DNA from: Promicromonospora umidemergens
GTDB taxonomy: Bacteria > Actinomycetota > Actinomycetes > Actinomycetales > Cellulomonadaceae
DNA: 64,000 bases
NCBI RefSeq assembly: GCF_024171995.1
Contig: NZ_JAMTCT010000005.1
Span: forward strand, 310,001-374,000
Reading direction: 5' to 3'
Every line of letters starts with the position of its first letter. Position 1 is the stretch's first letter. Below the pieces are notes generated by a model. It ran no database searches and was not told the origin of the DNA. It saw nothing but the letters and a program-made list of their open reading frames with translations. Made by a program: the position numbers and the translations under genes. Shown piece by piece: positions 44,778 to 54,300 of this stretch.

Positions 44778-45167
44778 GGCTGCTCCGATTGACGACTCTG
44801 TCGATTTATGGCGACGACCATGCGACTTCTGTCACCATGTGGGCAAAAGCAGTTTGGTGGTCGGCCGATACCGTGTCAAGGGCGGGTGAGCCCGGGCCCT
44901 CTCGACGGGTGGTCGAGGAAGGCAGTGCGCCACTGGTGATCGACACCGGCGCCTACCTCCGACCGGACGGCTCGTTCTCCTACTGCTCGACGTCGAGACC
45001 GTCAACCCGCCCGCCGACGTCGCCGCCGCTCTGGGCCTTGCCGATGGACAACAGGCGGTTCCCCTGACGATCCCGGCCAGCGCGTCGACTGTCGCATCGT
45101 TGTCTCACCTACGTGCGGGACGGCCCTGGACCGGGACGGGACACGGTCTGGGCCATAACCTCGACGG
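44778..45167. other. Intergenic region with a possible regulator relic
   Basis: No intact gene is seen. Two plus-strand stretches look like broken coding sequence: EEGSAPLVIDTGAYLRPDGS (about 44910-44975) and, in another frame, DVETVNPPADVAAALGLADG (about 44988-45050). The second resembles the PxDVAxALGL turn of GntR/UTRA effector domains, so a decayed GntR gene is possible. TAACCT at 45156-45161 is the likely -10 for the next gene. Confidence 0.35.
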
Positions 45168-46415
45168 GTGGATGAGACGCGTGAGGACGATGTGACGTTG
45201 CGGTCCGGGATGCTGGATCGTATGACGGCGATGTGGGGCCGCCCGCTGGTCGAGGACGTGGCCGGTGCGATGACGGCGGTGCCCCGGCACCTGTTCGTCC
45301 CCGAGGTGCCACTCTCGGAGGCGTACGGGCTGGGCGCGGTGGTGACCCACCGGGACGCTCAGGGCGTGCCGACGAGTTCGGCGTCCGCGCCGGGCACTGT
45401 TGCGGGGATGCTGGAGCAGGCGCAGGTCCGACCAGGCCAGAGGATGCTGGAGGTCGGCGCCGGGACCGGGTACAACGCCGCGCTTCTGGCGCATCTGGTC
45501 GGGCCGTCGGGTTCGGTCACCACCATCGAGTACGACACGGAGGTCGCCGAGGCGGCAAGGAGGCACCTGGCCGCGCACAGCGCGGACCGGGTGCGGGTCG
45601 TGACCGGTGACGGCACTCTGGGCGCGTCTGAGGACGGTCCGTTCGACCGGATCCTGGTGACGGCAGGGGCGTGGGACGTGGCGCAGGCGTGGGTCGAACA
45701 GCTCGCTCCTGATGGGCGCGTGGTGCTGCCGCTGCGTCTGCGCGGACTCACGCGAGTTGTCGCCTTTGAACGCACAGAGACGGGGTTGCGGAGCCTGTCG
45801 GTGGTGGAGGACGGCTTCATTCCGATGAAGGGCATCGGTGCCGTGCCGGAGAAGAACGTCCCACTCGGACCCGGCCCGGACCTGACGCTGCGGATCGACG
45901 ACGCAAAGCCGGTGGAGAGGGCGTTGCTGAGCGCATTGGACGGCGAGCCGGCGCTGGAGTGGACAGACGTCGTAGCGCCCTGGGCATGGACGCCGGAGCA
46001 GGATTTCTGGCTCGCGACTCTGCCCGGCTTCTGCCGGGTGTTCGTCAACGCGGCCGCTGTAGCGGCGGTACGAATTCCTCGCGCGAAGGACCCGTGGGGT
46101 GCGTGGGGCGTCTACTCGGGTGGGTCGCTGGCATACATGGCTGCGCGGCAGGTCGGCGGCACCGATGAGATGCCCATGCTGCAGGTCGGTGCGTGTGGGT
46201 TCGGGCCTGACGGGGCCGACCTTGCACGGCGGCTCACGGGCCGTGTCCAGTCGTGGCAGGAGCAGACGGCGGGCGGTGTCGCAGTGACAATCGACGCCCG
46301 CCCGCCCGCCTCGGCACCACTTCCGGACGAGGACGAGGCTTTGCTGGTCGTCGAGAAGGTGGACCACGTGTTCGTCGTAACCGCGGTCCGTACTCCGACG
46401 TCCGTTGAGGTGTAG
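45168..46415 (+). CDS. FxLD-system isoaspartate-type methyltransferase, stand-alone copy
   Basis: 415 aa. Homologous to the C-terminal half of the fusion at 16428-18452, without the thiopeptide-type domain. Shared blocks are MTAVPRHLFVPEV, TSSASAPGTVAGMLEQAQV, SAM motif MLEVGAGTGYNAALL and FDRILVTAGAWDVAQAW. The last ~180 residues are the FxLD-system extension (WAWTPEQDFWLATLPGF). No precursor, lanB or intact lanC accompanies it; a lanC relic follows on the other strand. It is thus an orphan that might act on the precursor at 11969. GTG 45168 lies 6 nt after TAACCT, consistent with a leaderless transcript. Confidence 0.85.
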   Translation: MDETREDDVTLRSGMLDRMTAMWGRPLVEDVAGAMTAVPRHLFVPEVPLSEAYGLGAVVTHRDAQGVPTSSASAPGTVAGMLEQAQVRPGQRMLEVGAGTGYNAALLAHLVGPSGSVTTIEYDTEVAEAARRHLAAHSADRVRVVTGDGTLGASEDGPFDRILVTAGAWDVAQAWVEQLAPDGRVVLPLRLRGLTRVVAFERTETGLRSLSVVEDGFIPMKGIGAVPEKNVPLGPGPDLTLRIDDAKPVERALLSALDGEPALEWTDVVAPWAWTPEQDFWLATLPGFCRVFVNAAAVAAVRIPRAKDPWGAWGVYSGGSLAYMAARQVGGTDEMPMLQVGACGFGPDGADLARRLTGRVQSWQEQTAGGVAVTIDARPPASAPLPDEDEALLVVEKVDHVFVVTAVRTPTSVEV

Positions 46416-46453
46416 CACCGCACGGAACACACAACGTCGCGCAGGCCTCGGGC

Positions 46454-47090
46454 TCATGCGATGAGCAACATGGCGTCCCAAGGAGTGGTGGCAGAGCGGG
46501 CGGGAAGCTCGGCGAGTTCGCTGAGGGTCAGTGCCACGCCTGCCGCACCAGTGAGGAATCCCGGGTTGTCGTGGCTATTCCCGTGCTCGACGTGGGTAAC
46601 AAGGAATGGTCGTTCGCAATCCAGTGACTGCGTGAGTTGGGCCGCCGCGTGCTCAGCCATGTCGTGATCGACGCCGGTTGCGCAGCGCAGGACTCCGGCG
46701 TATCCGTGGCAGAGCGTGGGTCCTTCGGTGTCCCACGCCGCCTGCTGAGCGTCGAGCTCCACGAGCTCCACGAGGTCCGCACGGGCTGCTTCGGCCAGGG
46801 CATTGTCGTCGAGCGCACGTGCTGCGTGCAGCAGGCTGCGAGCGATCCCCGGTGCGCCGTAGCACCACGCGGTGCGCCGTCCGTGCCGAGTGGGGGTGGC
46901 GCCGTCGGCGAGTTCCCGGCCGGTGGCGTGGTCTGGCCAGCCATGGTCGTCGACGCGCCAACAGTCGAGCCAGGCGACAGCGTCCCGGATCGCAGTCTCT
47001 TGCCCGGCCGGCGGCATGGGCGATCGAGAGGAGCGCGAGGGGGCCGGCGACACCCAGGATGCGCGCTCCACCCAGCCCAGTCCCGCGCAC
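46454..47090 (-). pseudogene. Truncated and frameshifted lanC relic
   Basis: Minus-strand sequence encodes the C-terminal half of a LanC cyclase: WCYGAPGIARSLLHAARALD, LCHGYAGVLRCATGVD, HDNPGFLTGAAGVALTLSEL, ending in DAMLLIA. The zinc ligands of WCYG and CHG are present. The catalytic-His motif is cut: the other frame reads ARILGVAGPLALLSIAHAAG, where the intact copy has GMAHGITGVLALL. One extra base near 47003-47012 shifts the frame between this block and the rest. The N-terminal half is absent, replaced by unrelated DNA bearing a SIR2 fragment. It is a non-functional remnant of a second FxLD locus. Confidence 0.8.
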
Positions 47091-47206
47091 ATCGCGCTTG
47101 CCCGCCTGGCCAAGTCCGGTCTTCTGCGGATCTTCGTCACCCTGAACTTCGACCAGCTCATGGAGCGCGCGCTACGGGCGGAGGATGTCGAGCCACCAAC
47201 CGAGTG
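47073..47206 (+). pseudogene. Fragment of a SIR2-domain gene
   Basis: The plus frame reads QPSPAHIALARLAKSGLLRI then FVTLNFDQLMERALRAEDVE. This matches the (V/F)xTxNFDxLxExAL block of SIR2-like proteins of defence systems. Nothing upstream or downstream continues the domain. It is a gene scrap joined to the lanC relic on one side and the nuclease-NTPase gene on the other. Confidence 0.6.
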
Positions 47207-47258
47207 CGGTCATCGACTATGGGCCGAGGACCTGCAATCTCGCGCCTGGCGTACTCGC

Positions 47259-50200
47259 TCACGTGTCGCTGAGGAGACGCGTCGCCAGTTCTGGGTCTAG
47301 GTCCCATTGGAGGCTGATCGTCAAGAGTCGATCGAGGTCCATCATGTCGACGGATGAACCCGTTACAGTGCCTGTTGCGATACCGGCGGCCAGAGTGTCG
47401 GAGACGCCCACCGGCTCGTCGAACTCTCCTTGAACGCGCTCACCAAGAGCAGCGACGTGGCGGGCGACGGCGTCGACAACCTGACTGTCGTCCAGTTCGG
47501 TGATCGAGTGAAATGCCGCTAGGAACCGGGACTGCTCCTGGTCAGCGAACTCCTGCAGGGACGTGACATCCGGCCGCCGTTCAGTGAGTGCGGCGAGACC
47601 AGACAGCCCTTGAAGCGCCTGGTGTGCTGCGCTCACCGCGTCGGTGAGTGGCGTGTCGTGGGGCTGGCCGAGCTGTTCGGTCCACGTATCGAAGAGTTCC
47701 GGATTGGGCAGAATAGAGAACTGAATCTGGCGTGCGAGGGCGCGCACTGGACGCCCGGCGACAAGTGGGACCAAGAGGATTGGCGGTCGACCGCCGTCAG
47801 AGGACTGATCGTACGTCTGGAGTATGGCGGTGAGTTTTGCGAGAGACTCGGCCCACTCGTGTATAGCTGACTGGCGCACGCCGATGGCGATCTGCTCAGG
47901 AGGCCATTCGTGGGCCGCAGGTTCGTCCATAGGACGAACCCAGACCTGGATGTCGAGCCCCTCATCGTGTGCGGCGGCCCGCAACTGCTCGATCCTCTTC
48001 GTGAGTTGTGCTGCGGCAGAATCCCGAGCACGGTCTGCTACACGGTGCAGGGCAGTCTTGTACGGACCTTCACGGGCTATGGAGACAATTGCTGGGGGAG
48101 TGAGATCGCCCCAAGCCAGCTCGGCAAGCACTGCGTGAAGGTCGGCGAGCATCTCGTCCATCTGCTGGAGCTCGAGCGGTGCAGCCTCGTCGATCAGGTC
48201 CCAGCGCTCGTCTTCCGTTGTGCGTGCGGCGAGTTTCCGGAGTGTGTCTCCGGTGAACCCGACCAAGCGGGCCCAGCCGGGGTCGAGGGACTGTAGTTCG
48301 GGCGTGAGGTTGTCCACGATGCCCTGGATCAGGGTATGCAGGGCATCGTTCCGGGGGGCTGGCGCTGTCCCGTCGGCGGCGACGCTGAACAGGTCGGCAC
48401 GGTCGATCGGCAGTGTTAACTGTTCGGCTCGCGATCGCAAGGCCTGTCGCTGGGACTCAATCTCAGCTGCCTCCTCAGGGCGACCACGAGACACGCACCA
48501 GGCTCGTGTCAATCGGTCCAGGTACCGGCAGGCGTCGGCCACGAGGGTTCGTGCGATCAGTGCCCGTTCTGTCGGTTGCATTGCACCGGAGGTAAGGGCT
48601 GTGATCTGGGGTCGCATGCGGTTCCAGGTGACTGCGGTTGTCGCGTGGTCGTAGCGGCGGGAGAGCTGACTGATCCCGCTGGTGAGGTCGCCCATATGAA
48701 GGGGGACCTCTCCTGGGAGGAGCGCCTGAACGTCGACGGAGAGGCACTGAGGGAGGCATCGCAGCATGATCCGCGCAAAGGTGCGCACCACCGCATCGAT
48801 GTCGGGGATAGCGCGGTTTGAAATGTGCATCAGACGGGCGTAGCCAACGAGTTCGTCGGCGCGTTCCACCACGCTGACCTCGACAAGGAACGGTGTGTGG
48901 GCCCGTAGCCGATTAAATACGGACTCTTGTCCGCCAGCGGCTTCGTACAGTGCCACGGCAGTCTCCAGCGACACATCCATCGCAGCGGCAAGGATATCGC
49001 CGAGCTGTTCCGCTGAGGCCGCAGTGAGCATCACGACAAGCGAGCAATCCTGGGGCCAGGGCCTGATCGCATCGGACAGGCGGAGATTTGTGCCTGCGAG
49101 TACCCCGAGGAGTCTCAGCGCGCTCGGTACGTCGCTGCAGGTCGCGAGGACGTCCGAGAGCTCGGCGATGCCGGCGGTGTGGACGAGTTCGTCTCGCAGG
49201 GGTGAGGGGCCTGACGAGTCCGGAGCGATCTCGGAGACCGCGGCGGTGATCTCGGGCCTCAGATCGAGGTCGGCCTTGTTCTTGAGGAGTGCAAGCTGGA
49301 GAGTCACCGACCGGAGTGCAGGCTGGACACCGTGCTTCTCGAGGATCAATGACCATCGGCTGGCGGTCTGCTGGAAGTCAACTATTCGAAGTGCCTGAAG
49401 CGTCGCAGTCCAAGCTTCTGGGGTGTTACGGCGTTCAAGTTCCACAAGGGACCGTGCGACAACGAAGTCGCTGAGCGTGGGAACGTCGCTCAGCACCCCG
49501 ACGATGAACGACTGCAGTTGCACGTCGTCGAACATTGCCAGGATCGTCTCGACAGAGTCTTGGAGGGCCGGCGGCGGCACGTCGTGGACGGCCACCGACA
49601 ACGCCGTGGAGCGCAGCTGGTGCAGGCCGGTCAGTTGCGTGCCGTCGATGTGCACGAGGTGCTCCTCGTTGAGACGCGCAAGAGCCTCTCGGAAATCTGA
49701 GTCCGGTGCACCGATCTGCCGCTGGACCGCTCGCATAGGCAGGTCGACTGCCCATCGGTGAGCAGTTGCGACCAGTGCGATGATCTTCAGTTCCGTGTCT
49801 CGCTGTTCTATGACCCGTCGGTGGACCTGTTCGGTCAGCACGTCCTGTAGCCGCCGACCTCTGGTCAGGAGGTGGGTGTACTCCAGGGTGAGACCGTTTG
49901 CCGCGTCGTACGCCTCTCGCCAGTGGGCGGTCGTTGTAGCACCGGAACGCTGGAGACCCGCGTGGATCTGGGCCGCGACCGCCTCGTCGAGCCGGACGTC
50001 GATCGTCGTGGACTCTGCAGTGCTACGCAGCAGCAGCAGATCTTCAGTTCGTACGGAACCGAGTAGGACGACATGGGGGACGGTCGCGAGCTCGCCACGC
50101 AGATGGTCCCAGGCTTGGAGCGCACCGGCGGCCACACCATCAACGACGAATCCGACCGGTGACCGACTTGACGGGCGGTACGCGCGTGCCAGGCGAACGA

Positions 50201-51272
50201 TCGCGTTGACGTCTGTCTCGCGTAGCCGCCGGACGCGGTACCAGAGGATGTGGCGCGTCGAATAGGCAGCAGCCCACGTCACCGTCGACTTGCCGACTCC
50301 GGACGGTCCCGTCACAAGTACGGAAGTATCTCTCTCCAGGGCCGCCACGACTCGCCCGGTGACATCGGGGCGCGGTGTTGGCAAACCTGCTGCGATGTGA
50401 CCCGGCTGGACAGCCACGCCCTCGTAGAAGCCCGGGCTTGCCAATGGTGAGTCGAAATCCGCTGGTTCGCACAACTCGTTCGTCAGCGCTTCCTGGAGCG
50501 CCTGCTGATCCAGGATCCCTATGACCTCGACGCAGACGCGCTCAATGGACGTGCGATCGAGCCCCTCGCGATTTGCGCGAGTGGCAGCAGCGTTGGCATC
50601 TGACCTTGCCGCTATCTGGTCCCTCAACGCCAGGACCACGGGCTCGGCTGACATCGGCAACAAACCGTGACGCGATGCGACAGCCCCACGCGCCTGTTCC
50701 GCGGCGGCTCGCCACGGAAGGACGAAAACGCTCACCAAGCGAGCGACCGACTCAATCTCGGGATCGGTCAGCCCTCGGCGGGAGCCCAGGCGGCGGAGAG
50801 CCACAGAAACGGCGTGGTCGTTCGGCAGCGCGTCAATCGGTGTGCCCCACTGAGCGAAGAGCTCCCCGTCTACGGGGCGTTCCAGCACGAGGACAGGTTG
50901 GCCAGAGATACCCGCCGCCTCCCGCCGCGCACGTCGTTCTGCAATATCAAGCAGATGTCCCGCGACCTCGGATGCAGAGAAGTCGCCGATGCGTTCCTGG
51001 CGAGACTTGACCTGTACGTCCCAGCTCTGGGGTCCCTCGCATGACAGGTCCTCATCGCCCTCAGGCACGACGCGGTCAAAATCGAGTGAGCCGTCTAGAA
51101 GCTGCCCACAAAGCCATGCACCTACAGCATCCTGGTAGTGGAATCCGCGGCCAGCTGTCGCCCCGGAGCGAGACTCTGTCCACAGAGCGGCAGCGGCTTC
51201 GCCCCCGACCGATGCGTCACTCCGGGTGCCCTGTTTCGTGACTGAACTCGGGTGCGGGGAGTTCGCCGCCAC
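47259..51272 (-). CDS. Giant nuclease-NTPase protein (Cap4/Avs-like architecture)
   Basis: ~1337 aa. The N-terminus has a restriction-endonuclease-like fold: GRGFHYQDAVGAWLC, then PEGDEDLSCEG, then DVQVKSRQERIG (E...D-x-QVK, ~50-95). This resembles the Cap4-type nuclease domain. A P-loop NTPase follows with Walker A VTGPSGVGKST (~320), Walker B VGFVVDG (~371), and an Arg in the next strand (LLGSVRTEDL). The remaining ~900 residues are helical and repeat-like, as in STAND sensors. Nuclease + STAND is the layout of anti-phage Avs-type proteins, but the family is not proven. The start is uncertain: GTG 51272 or 51350; the frame is open to 51623. Confidence 0.75.
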   Translation of the reverse strand: MAANSPHPSSVTKQGTRSDASVGGEAAAALWTESRSGATAGRGFHYQDAVGAWLCGQLLDGSLDFDRVVPEGDEDLSCEGPQSWDVQVKSRQERIGDFSASEVAGHLLDIAERRARREAAGISGQPVLVLERPVDGELFAQWGTPIDALPNDHAVSVALRRLGSRRGLTDPEIESVARLVSVFVLPWRAAAEQARGAVASRHGLLPMSAEPVVLALRDQIAARSDANAAATRANREGLDRTSIERVCVEVIGILDQQALQEALTNELCEPADFDSPLASPGFYEGVAVQPGHIAAGLPTPRPDVTGRVVAALERDTSVLVTGPSGVGKSTVTWAAAYSTRHILWYRVRRLRETDVNAIVRLARAYRPSSRSPVGFVVDGVAAGALQAWDHLRGELATVPHVVLLGSVRTEDLLLLRSTAESTTIDVRLDEAVAAQIHAGLQRSGATTTAHWREAYDAANGLTLEYTHLLTRGRRLQDVLTEQVHRRVIEQRDTELKIIALVATAHRWAVDLPMRAVQRQIGAPDSDFREALARLNEEHLVHIDGTQLTGLHQLRSTALSVAVHDVPPPALQDSVETILAMFDDVQLQSFIVGVLSDVPTLSDFVVARSLVELERRNTPEAWTATLQALRIVDFQQTASRWSLILEKHGVQPALRSVTLQLALLKNKADLDLRPEITAAVSEIAPDSSGPSPLRDELVHTAGIAELSDVLATCSDVPSALRLLGVLAGTNLRLSDAIRPWPQDCSLVVMLTAASAEQLGDILAAAMDVSLETAVALYEAAGGQESVFNRLRAHTPFLVEVSVVERADELVGYARLMHISNRAIPDIDAVVRTFARIMLRCLPQCLSVDVQALLPGEVPLHMGDLTSGISQLSRRYDHATTAVTWNRMRPQITALTSGAMQPTERALIARTLVADACRYLDRLTRAWCVSRGRPEEAAEIESQRQALRSRAEQLTLPIDRADLFSVAADGTAPAPRNDALHTLIQGIVDNLTPELQSLDPGWARLVGFTGDTLRKLAARTTEDERWDLIDEAAPLELQQMDEMLADLHAVLAELAWGDLTPPAIVSIAREGPYKTALHRVADRARDSAAAQLTKRIEQLRAAAHDEGLDIQVWVRPMDEPAAHEWPPEQIAIGVRQSAIHEWAESLAKLTAILQTYDQSSDGGRPPILLVPLVAGRPVRALARQIQFSILPNPELFDTWTEQLGQPHDTPLTDAVSAAHQALQGLSGLAALTERRPDVTSLQEFADQEQSRFLAAFHSITELDDSQVVDAVARHVAALGERVQGEFDEPVGVSDTLAAGIATGTVTGSSVDMMDLDRLLTISLQWDLDPELATRLLSDT

Positions 51273-51947
51273 CGTCGTGCCATGTGCTGGTCCTTTCCGC
51301 GGCCGAGCCACAGCCCGCTTCGGGCCGCGCTTCCCGCCCTTTCCCGCCACCAGGGGATCGTCCCAGGTTTCCACGAGGCCGACCAGGCCATCCTCATGCC
51401 ATCCGAGGGAGCGACTTTGCTGCCGCGCTGTCCGCGTCGGCACGGCGACCACGGAGCCGAGGGCGCCAGGGGGTCGAGCCGATCGTAGTCGCGCTGAACG
51501 CAGCCGACGTCGGAATGCGCATTCAGCGGGCTGGAAATGCTCAGACGAAGCCGGGCTCTCCCTCGCCGCCAGCTTCCGACGCAGCACTATGGGCTTACGC
51601 TGAGAGTCGACGGGCCAGCCCAATCAGCGCCACGACATCTTGCTTCCACCGTTGGGGACGGCGTCGTCGGGCTGGCGGTGTTTCAGGCCTGGGCTGAGGC
51701 GTGCACCAGACGGCGGACCCTAATTCTCCCGGCTCGCGAAGCACACGGGACCGTACCGCGCCGGATGCTCGGCGCACGAGTCAAAGCTGGGCTCTTGAAT
51801 TAGCGCCGCGTCCCGCTGCTCGGAGACACCATTCCCACCGGCACCGGCAGATCGACACTCGTCCAGCGTTGCGGCTAGCTGCACAGCGGACCAAGGCGGG
51901 ATGCCCGAACTGCCGTATTCGGGCGGACCTGGCCATACCATCGACGC
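51273..51947. other. Intergenic region
   Basis: The frame of the giant protein stays open on the minus strand to 51623, but the sequence there is low-complexity Arg-rich and probably not coding. From 51624 to 51930 nothing convincing is seen. TACCAT at 51936-51941 is the likely -10 of the next gene. Confidence 0.4.
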
Positions 51948-52889
51948 ATGGGGCAATGGCCAGATGACGGAGAGCTGCTGAGCGCGGTAACAAGAGCTGG
52001 ATGGTTGCTGGAGCACCACGCACTCAGGGTGCTCGCTGCTAACGGAATGGAACCACACATCGGATGGGCGTATCAAGATCCAGATACTCCCACCATATCC
52101 CGTGAGCTAGACGTATTTTCCTACAAGGAGCTAATGTGCGACGAGCGTTCCCGAGTCACGGTAACGGCCCGGTTTCTCGTGGAGTGTAAGCAGAGCGCGT
52201 TGCCGTTCGCTGGGATCGGCTACGCAATGCCCGAGGCGCGGTTCGAGAAGAATCCAAGGCAGCATGCACTCCCGACCAAGGAGATCTGGTCAGAGAAAAT
52301 GCAGGGCGATAATATGCTGGTGTCTCATTTCCCTGCTTGGGGGCTGATGGGATTTCGCGCTCTCGCAGTGCAACACGGAGACGACAACTTTAGACTGACT
52401 CAGCTGACGCGGCTTGAGCGTGAGCGGCAAGGGGCGTGGGGTGCCTCGAACAGTGGAATTTTTACTGAGCTGGTCTATCCGCTCGCAAAGGCGCTACTGG
52501 CATCCCAGGAACCTCTGCGCGGCAGGGTCGCACCACCGACCGGTGGTCAGCGATCTGGATGGGCAGAGTTTGGTCTGCACTTCCCCGTTGTCCTCATTGG
52601 AAGTCCCCTGTACGTCGTTGACGCTTCAAGTTCAGAATATAAGGTGCAACAGCGAAGTTGGGCGACGGTGGTCCGGCAACTAAAGAGTAAGAACGTCGAC
52701 GGGCTCTTTGAATTCGACATTGTCACCGAAGATGGATTCGAGGACTATGTCGTCGATCGTCTGGCATTCGCTGCCGCCCTCGCAAAGCGAGTCGGGGAGG
52801 ATCCGCTTGCGTATACCACCGAGGGTAGGCATCCGCGACAATGGGTTCCCGACGGGGTTTCTAATGTGCCCCCGTGGCAGCGGGACTGA
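51948..52889 (+). CDS. PD-(D/E)xK nuclease-like protein
   Basis: 313 aa. An N-terminal helix (AVTRAGWLLEHHALRVLAAN) precedes SRELDVFSYKE and, after a strand, TARFLVECKQS. The D...ECK spacing (~48 and ~76) is that of a restriction-endonuclease-like core, with Asp, Glu and Lys as likely metal and catalytic residues. The rest is unassigned. GC content is visibly lower than around it, pointing to transfer. The ATG at 51948 lies 6 nt after TACCAT (leaderless). It is followed 223 bp later by a SIR2-like gene in the same direction; the two may be one defence module. Confidence 0.7.
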   Translation: MGQWPDDGELLSAVTRAGWLLEHHALRVLAANGMEPHIGWAYQDPDTPTISRELDVFSYKELMCDERSRVTVTARFLVECKQSALPFAGIGYAMPEARFEKNPRQHALPTKEIWSEKMQGDNMLVSHFPAWGLMGFRALAVQHGDDNFRLTQLTRLERERQGAWGASNSGIFTELVYPLAKALLASQEPLRGRVAPPTGGQRSGWAEFGLHFPVVLIGSPLYVVDASSSEYKVQQRSWATVVRQLKSKNVDGLFEFDIVTEDGFEDYVVDRLAFAAALAKRVGEDPLAYTTEGRHPRQWVPDGVSNVPPWQRD

Positions 52890-53112
52890 AACCTCGTTCG
52901 GCGACTCGACGGTCTGTGCTCCACCGGGCGTTGCTCGGCGCCACGTTGATCGGCAAGCCGCGCACATATGCTGTACGTACCGCTGACGTCGCGGTCGGCC
53001 CGCCGTCGGAGGCGGCGTATTCAGGCTGCCGAGTCGGTGCGCTCCTGGATTGGTGGCCTCTTCACCCGCTCATCGGCTGAGGGTGGCAGCAACGCTCAGT
53101 ACGCTCGGTAGC

Positions 53113-54117
53113 GTGACGGCAATCGACGCTGAACTGGAGAGCTGGTCGGACTTGAGTTCGGACGGCAGTTGGCCCACGCTCCTGTTGGGTAACGGTGCGA
53201 GCATGAACATTTGGCCAGCCTTCGGGTACGACAGCCTGTTTGAGAAGGCGACCCTCAGTGTCTCAGCACGACATATATTCGGGCCGGTTGGTACCAACTT
53301 CGAGACGGCGCTTGAGTACATCCAGCACGCGCGAGTGGTCCTTCAAGCACTGAGAAAGCCGGTTGACGCGGTGGGCGCGCTTTACGACGAGATTCGGGAC
53401 AGTCTGTTCAACGTCGTCAACGATGCACACATGGAATGGGGGCTCCTTAGTGACGAGTGTGCCACCGTCGTAGCGGATGCATTGAAGTTTCACTCAGCGG
53501 TCTTCACGACTAACTACGACCTGCTCATCTACTGGTCCCTGATGAGTGGGGATCGCCAGCATCTGCAGGGTACGACGGATCTGTTCTCGGGCCAGGACGA
53601 GCTCAGGTTCAACCCAGGCTTGTTTGCGCGGACAACCTTTTACTACCTCCATGGTGCGATCCACCTGTGGCAGGACGATGACGGGGTAAACGGAAAGTGG
53701 GCCAGTCGAGAGGGTCGGAGTCTTCGCCAGATTGCATCTCAATACCGCCCAGATTCTCAGATCAGGCCACTGTTTGTGTCCGAGGGTACATCCGAGGAGA
53801 AGTTGCGGACCATTCGCCGTTCTCCGTACTTGAGTCATTGCCTCAATGCACTAACTGCCGACGCCGGCGACATCGTTGTGTTCGGCCACTCACTGTCGAT
53901 TCAAGACAAGCACATTCGTGACGCGCTCCGCGTCGGGCATACGGCAGGAAGGCGCATTGCCTTTTCTGTCCGCCCTGGGGGAGAAGCGGCGGTGCAGCGG
54001 CGCAAGGCGGAACTCTACGATCAGTTCCGTGGGCTCCAGCCCCGGTTCTTCGATGCCACGACGCACCCGCTGGGCAACCCAGCACTAGCTGTGGACGCTC
54101 CCACGGCTGATTTCTAG
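53113..54117 (+). CDS. SIR2-like DUF4917 protein
   Basis: 334 aa. The DUF4917 order is clear: WPTLLLGNGASMNIWPAFGY then SLFEKA (NAD-loop-like GNGAS), AVFTTNYDLLIYWSLMS, TFYYLHGAIHL, VSEGTSEEKLRTIRRSPYL, and DIVVFGHSLSIQDKHI. This is a SIR2-like fold: GNGxS, TTNYD, LHG and GHSL mirror the sirtuin/SIR2 pocket, so NAD+ binding or hydrolysis during infection is plausible but not shown. GTG 53113 was chosen because TACGCT (53100-53105) lies 7 nt before it. Low-GC codons match the preceding nuclease-like gene. Confidence 0.8.
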   Translation: MTAIDAELESWSDLSSDGSWPTLLLGNGASMNIWPAFGYDSLFEKATLSVSARHIFGPVGTNFETALEYIQHARVVLQALRKPVDAVGALYDEIRDSLFNVVNDAHMEWGLLSDECATVVADALKFHSAVFTTNYDLLIYWSLMSGDRQHLQGTTDLFSGQDELRFNPGLFARTTFYYLHGAIHLWQDDDGVNGKWASREGRSLRQIASQYRPDSQIRPLFVSEGTSEEKLRTIRRSPYLSHCLNALTADAGDIVVFGHSLSIQDKHIRDALRVGHTAGRRIAFSVRPGGEAAVQRRKAELYDQFRGLQPRFFDATTHPLGNPALAVDAPTADF

Positions 54118-54300
54118 CTTCGAAGTTCTCGGTGTCGGTTCTACGGCTGGGTCGGGTGCAGGGCAAGATCCGAGCGCACGCGCACGCGCCGCTCGTTCGA
54201 CCGGCGCGCCATCGGGTACTGAACAGTCCTGCGCCAACTCGGAGACGGCTGGCGATCGTCGGCCTGGTTGCCTGCTGGCTCAAGCACTAAGTTCTGAGAC

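Noticed and set aside
52890-53112. Possible extra gene between the nuclease-like and DUF4917 genes
   Set aside because: Short frames lack consistent composition and would overlap the predicted leaderless promoter of DUF4917.
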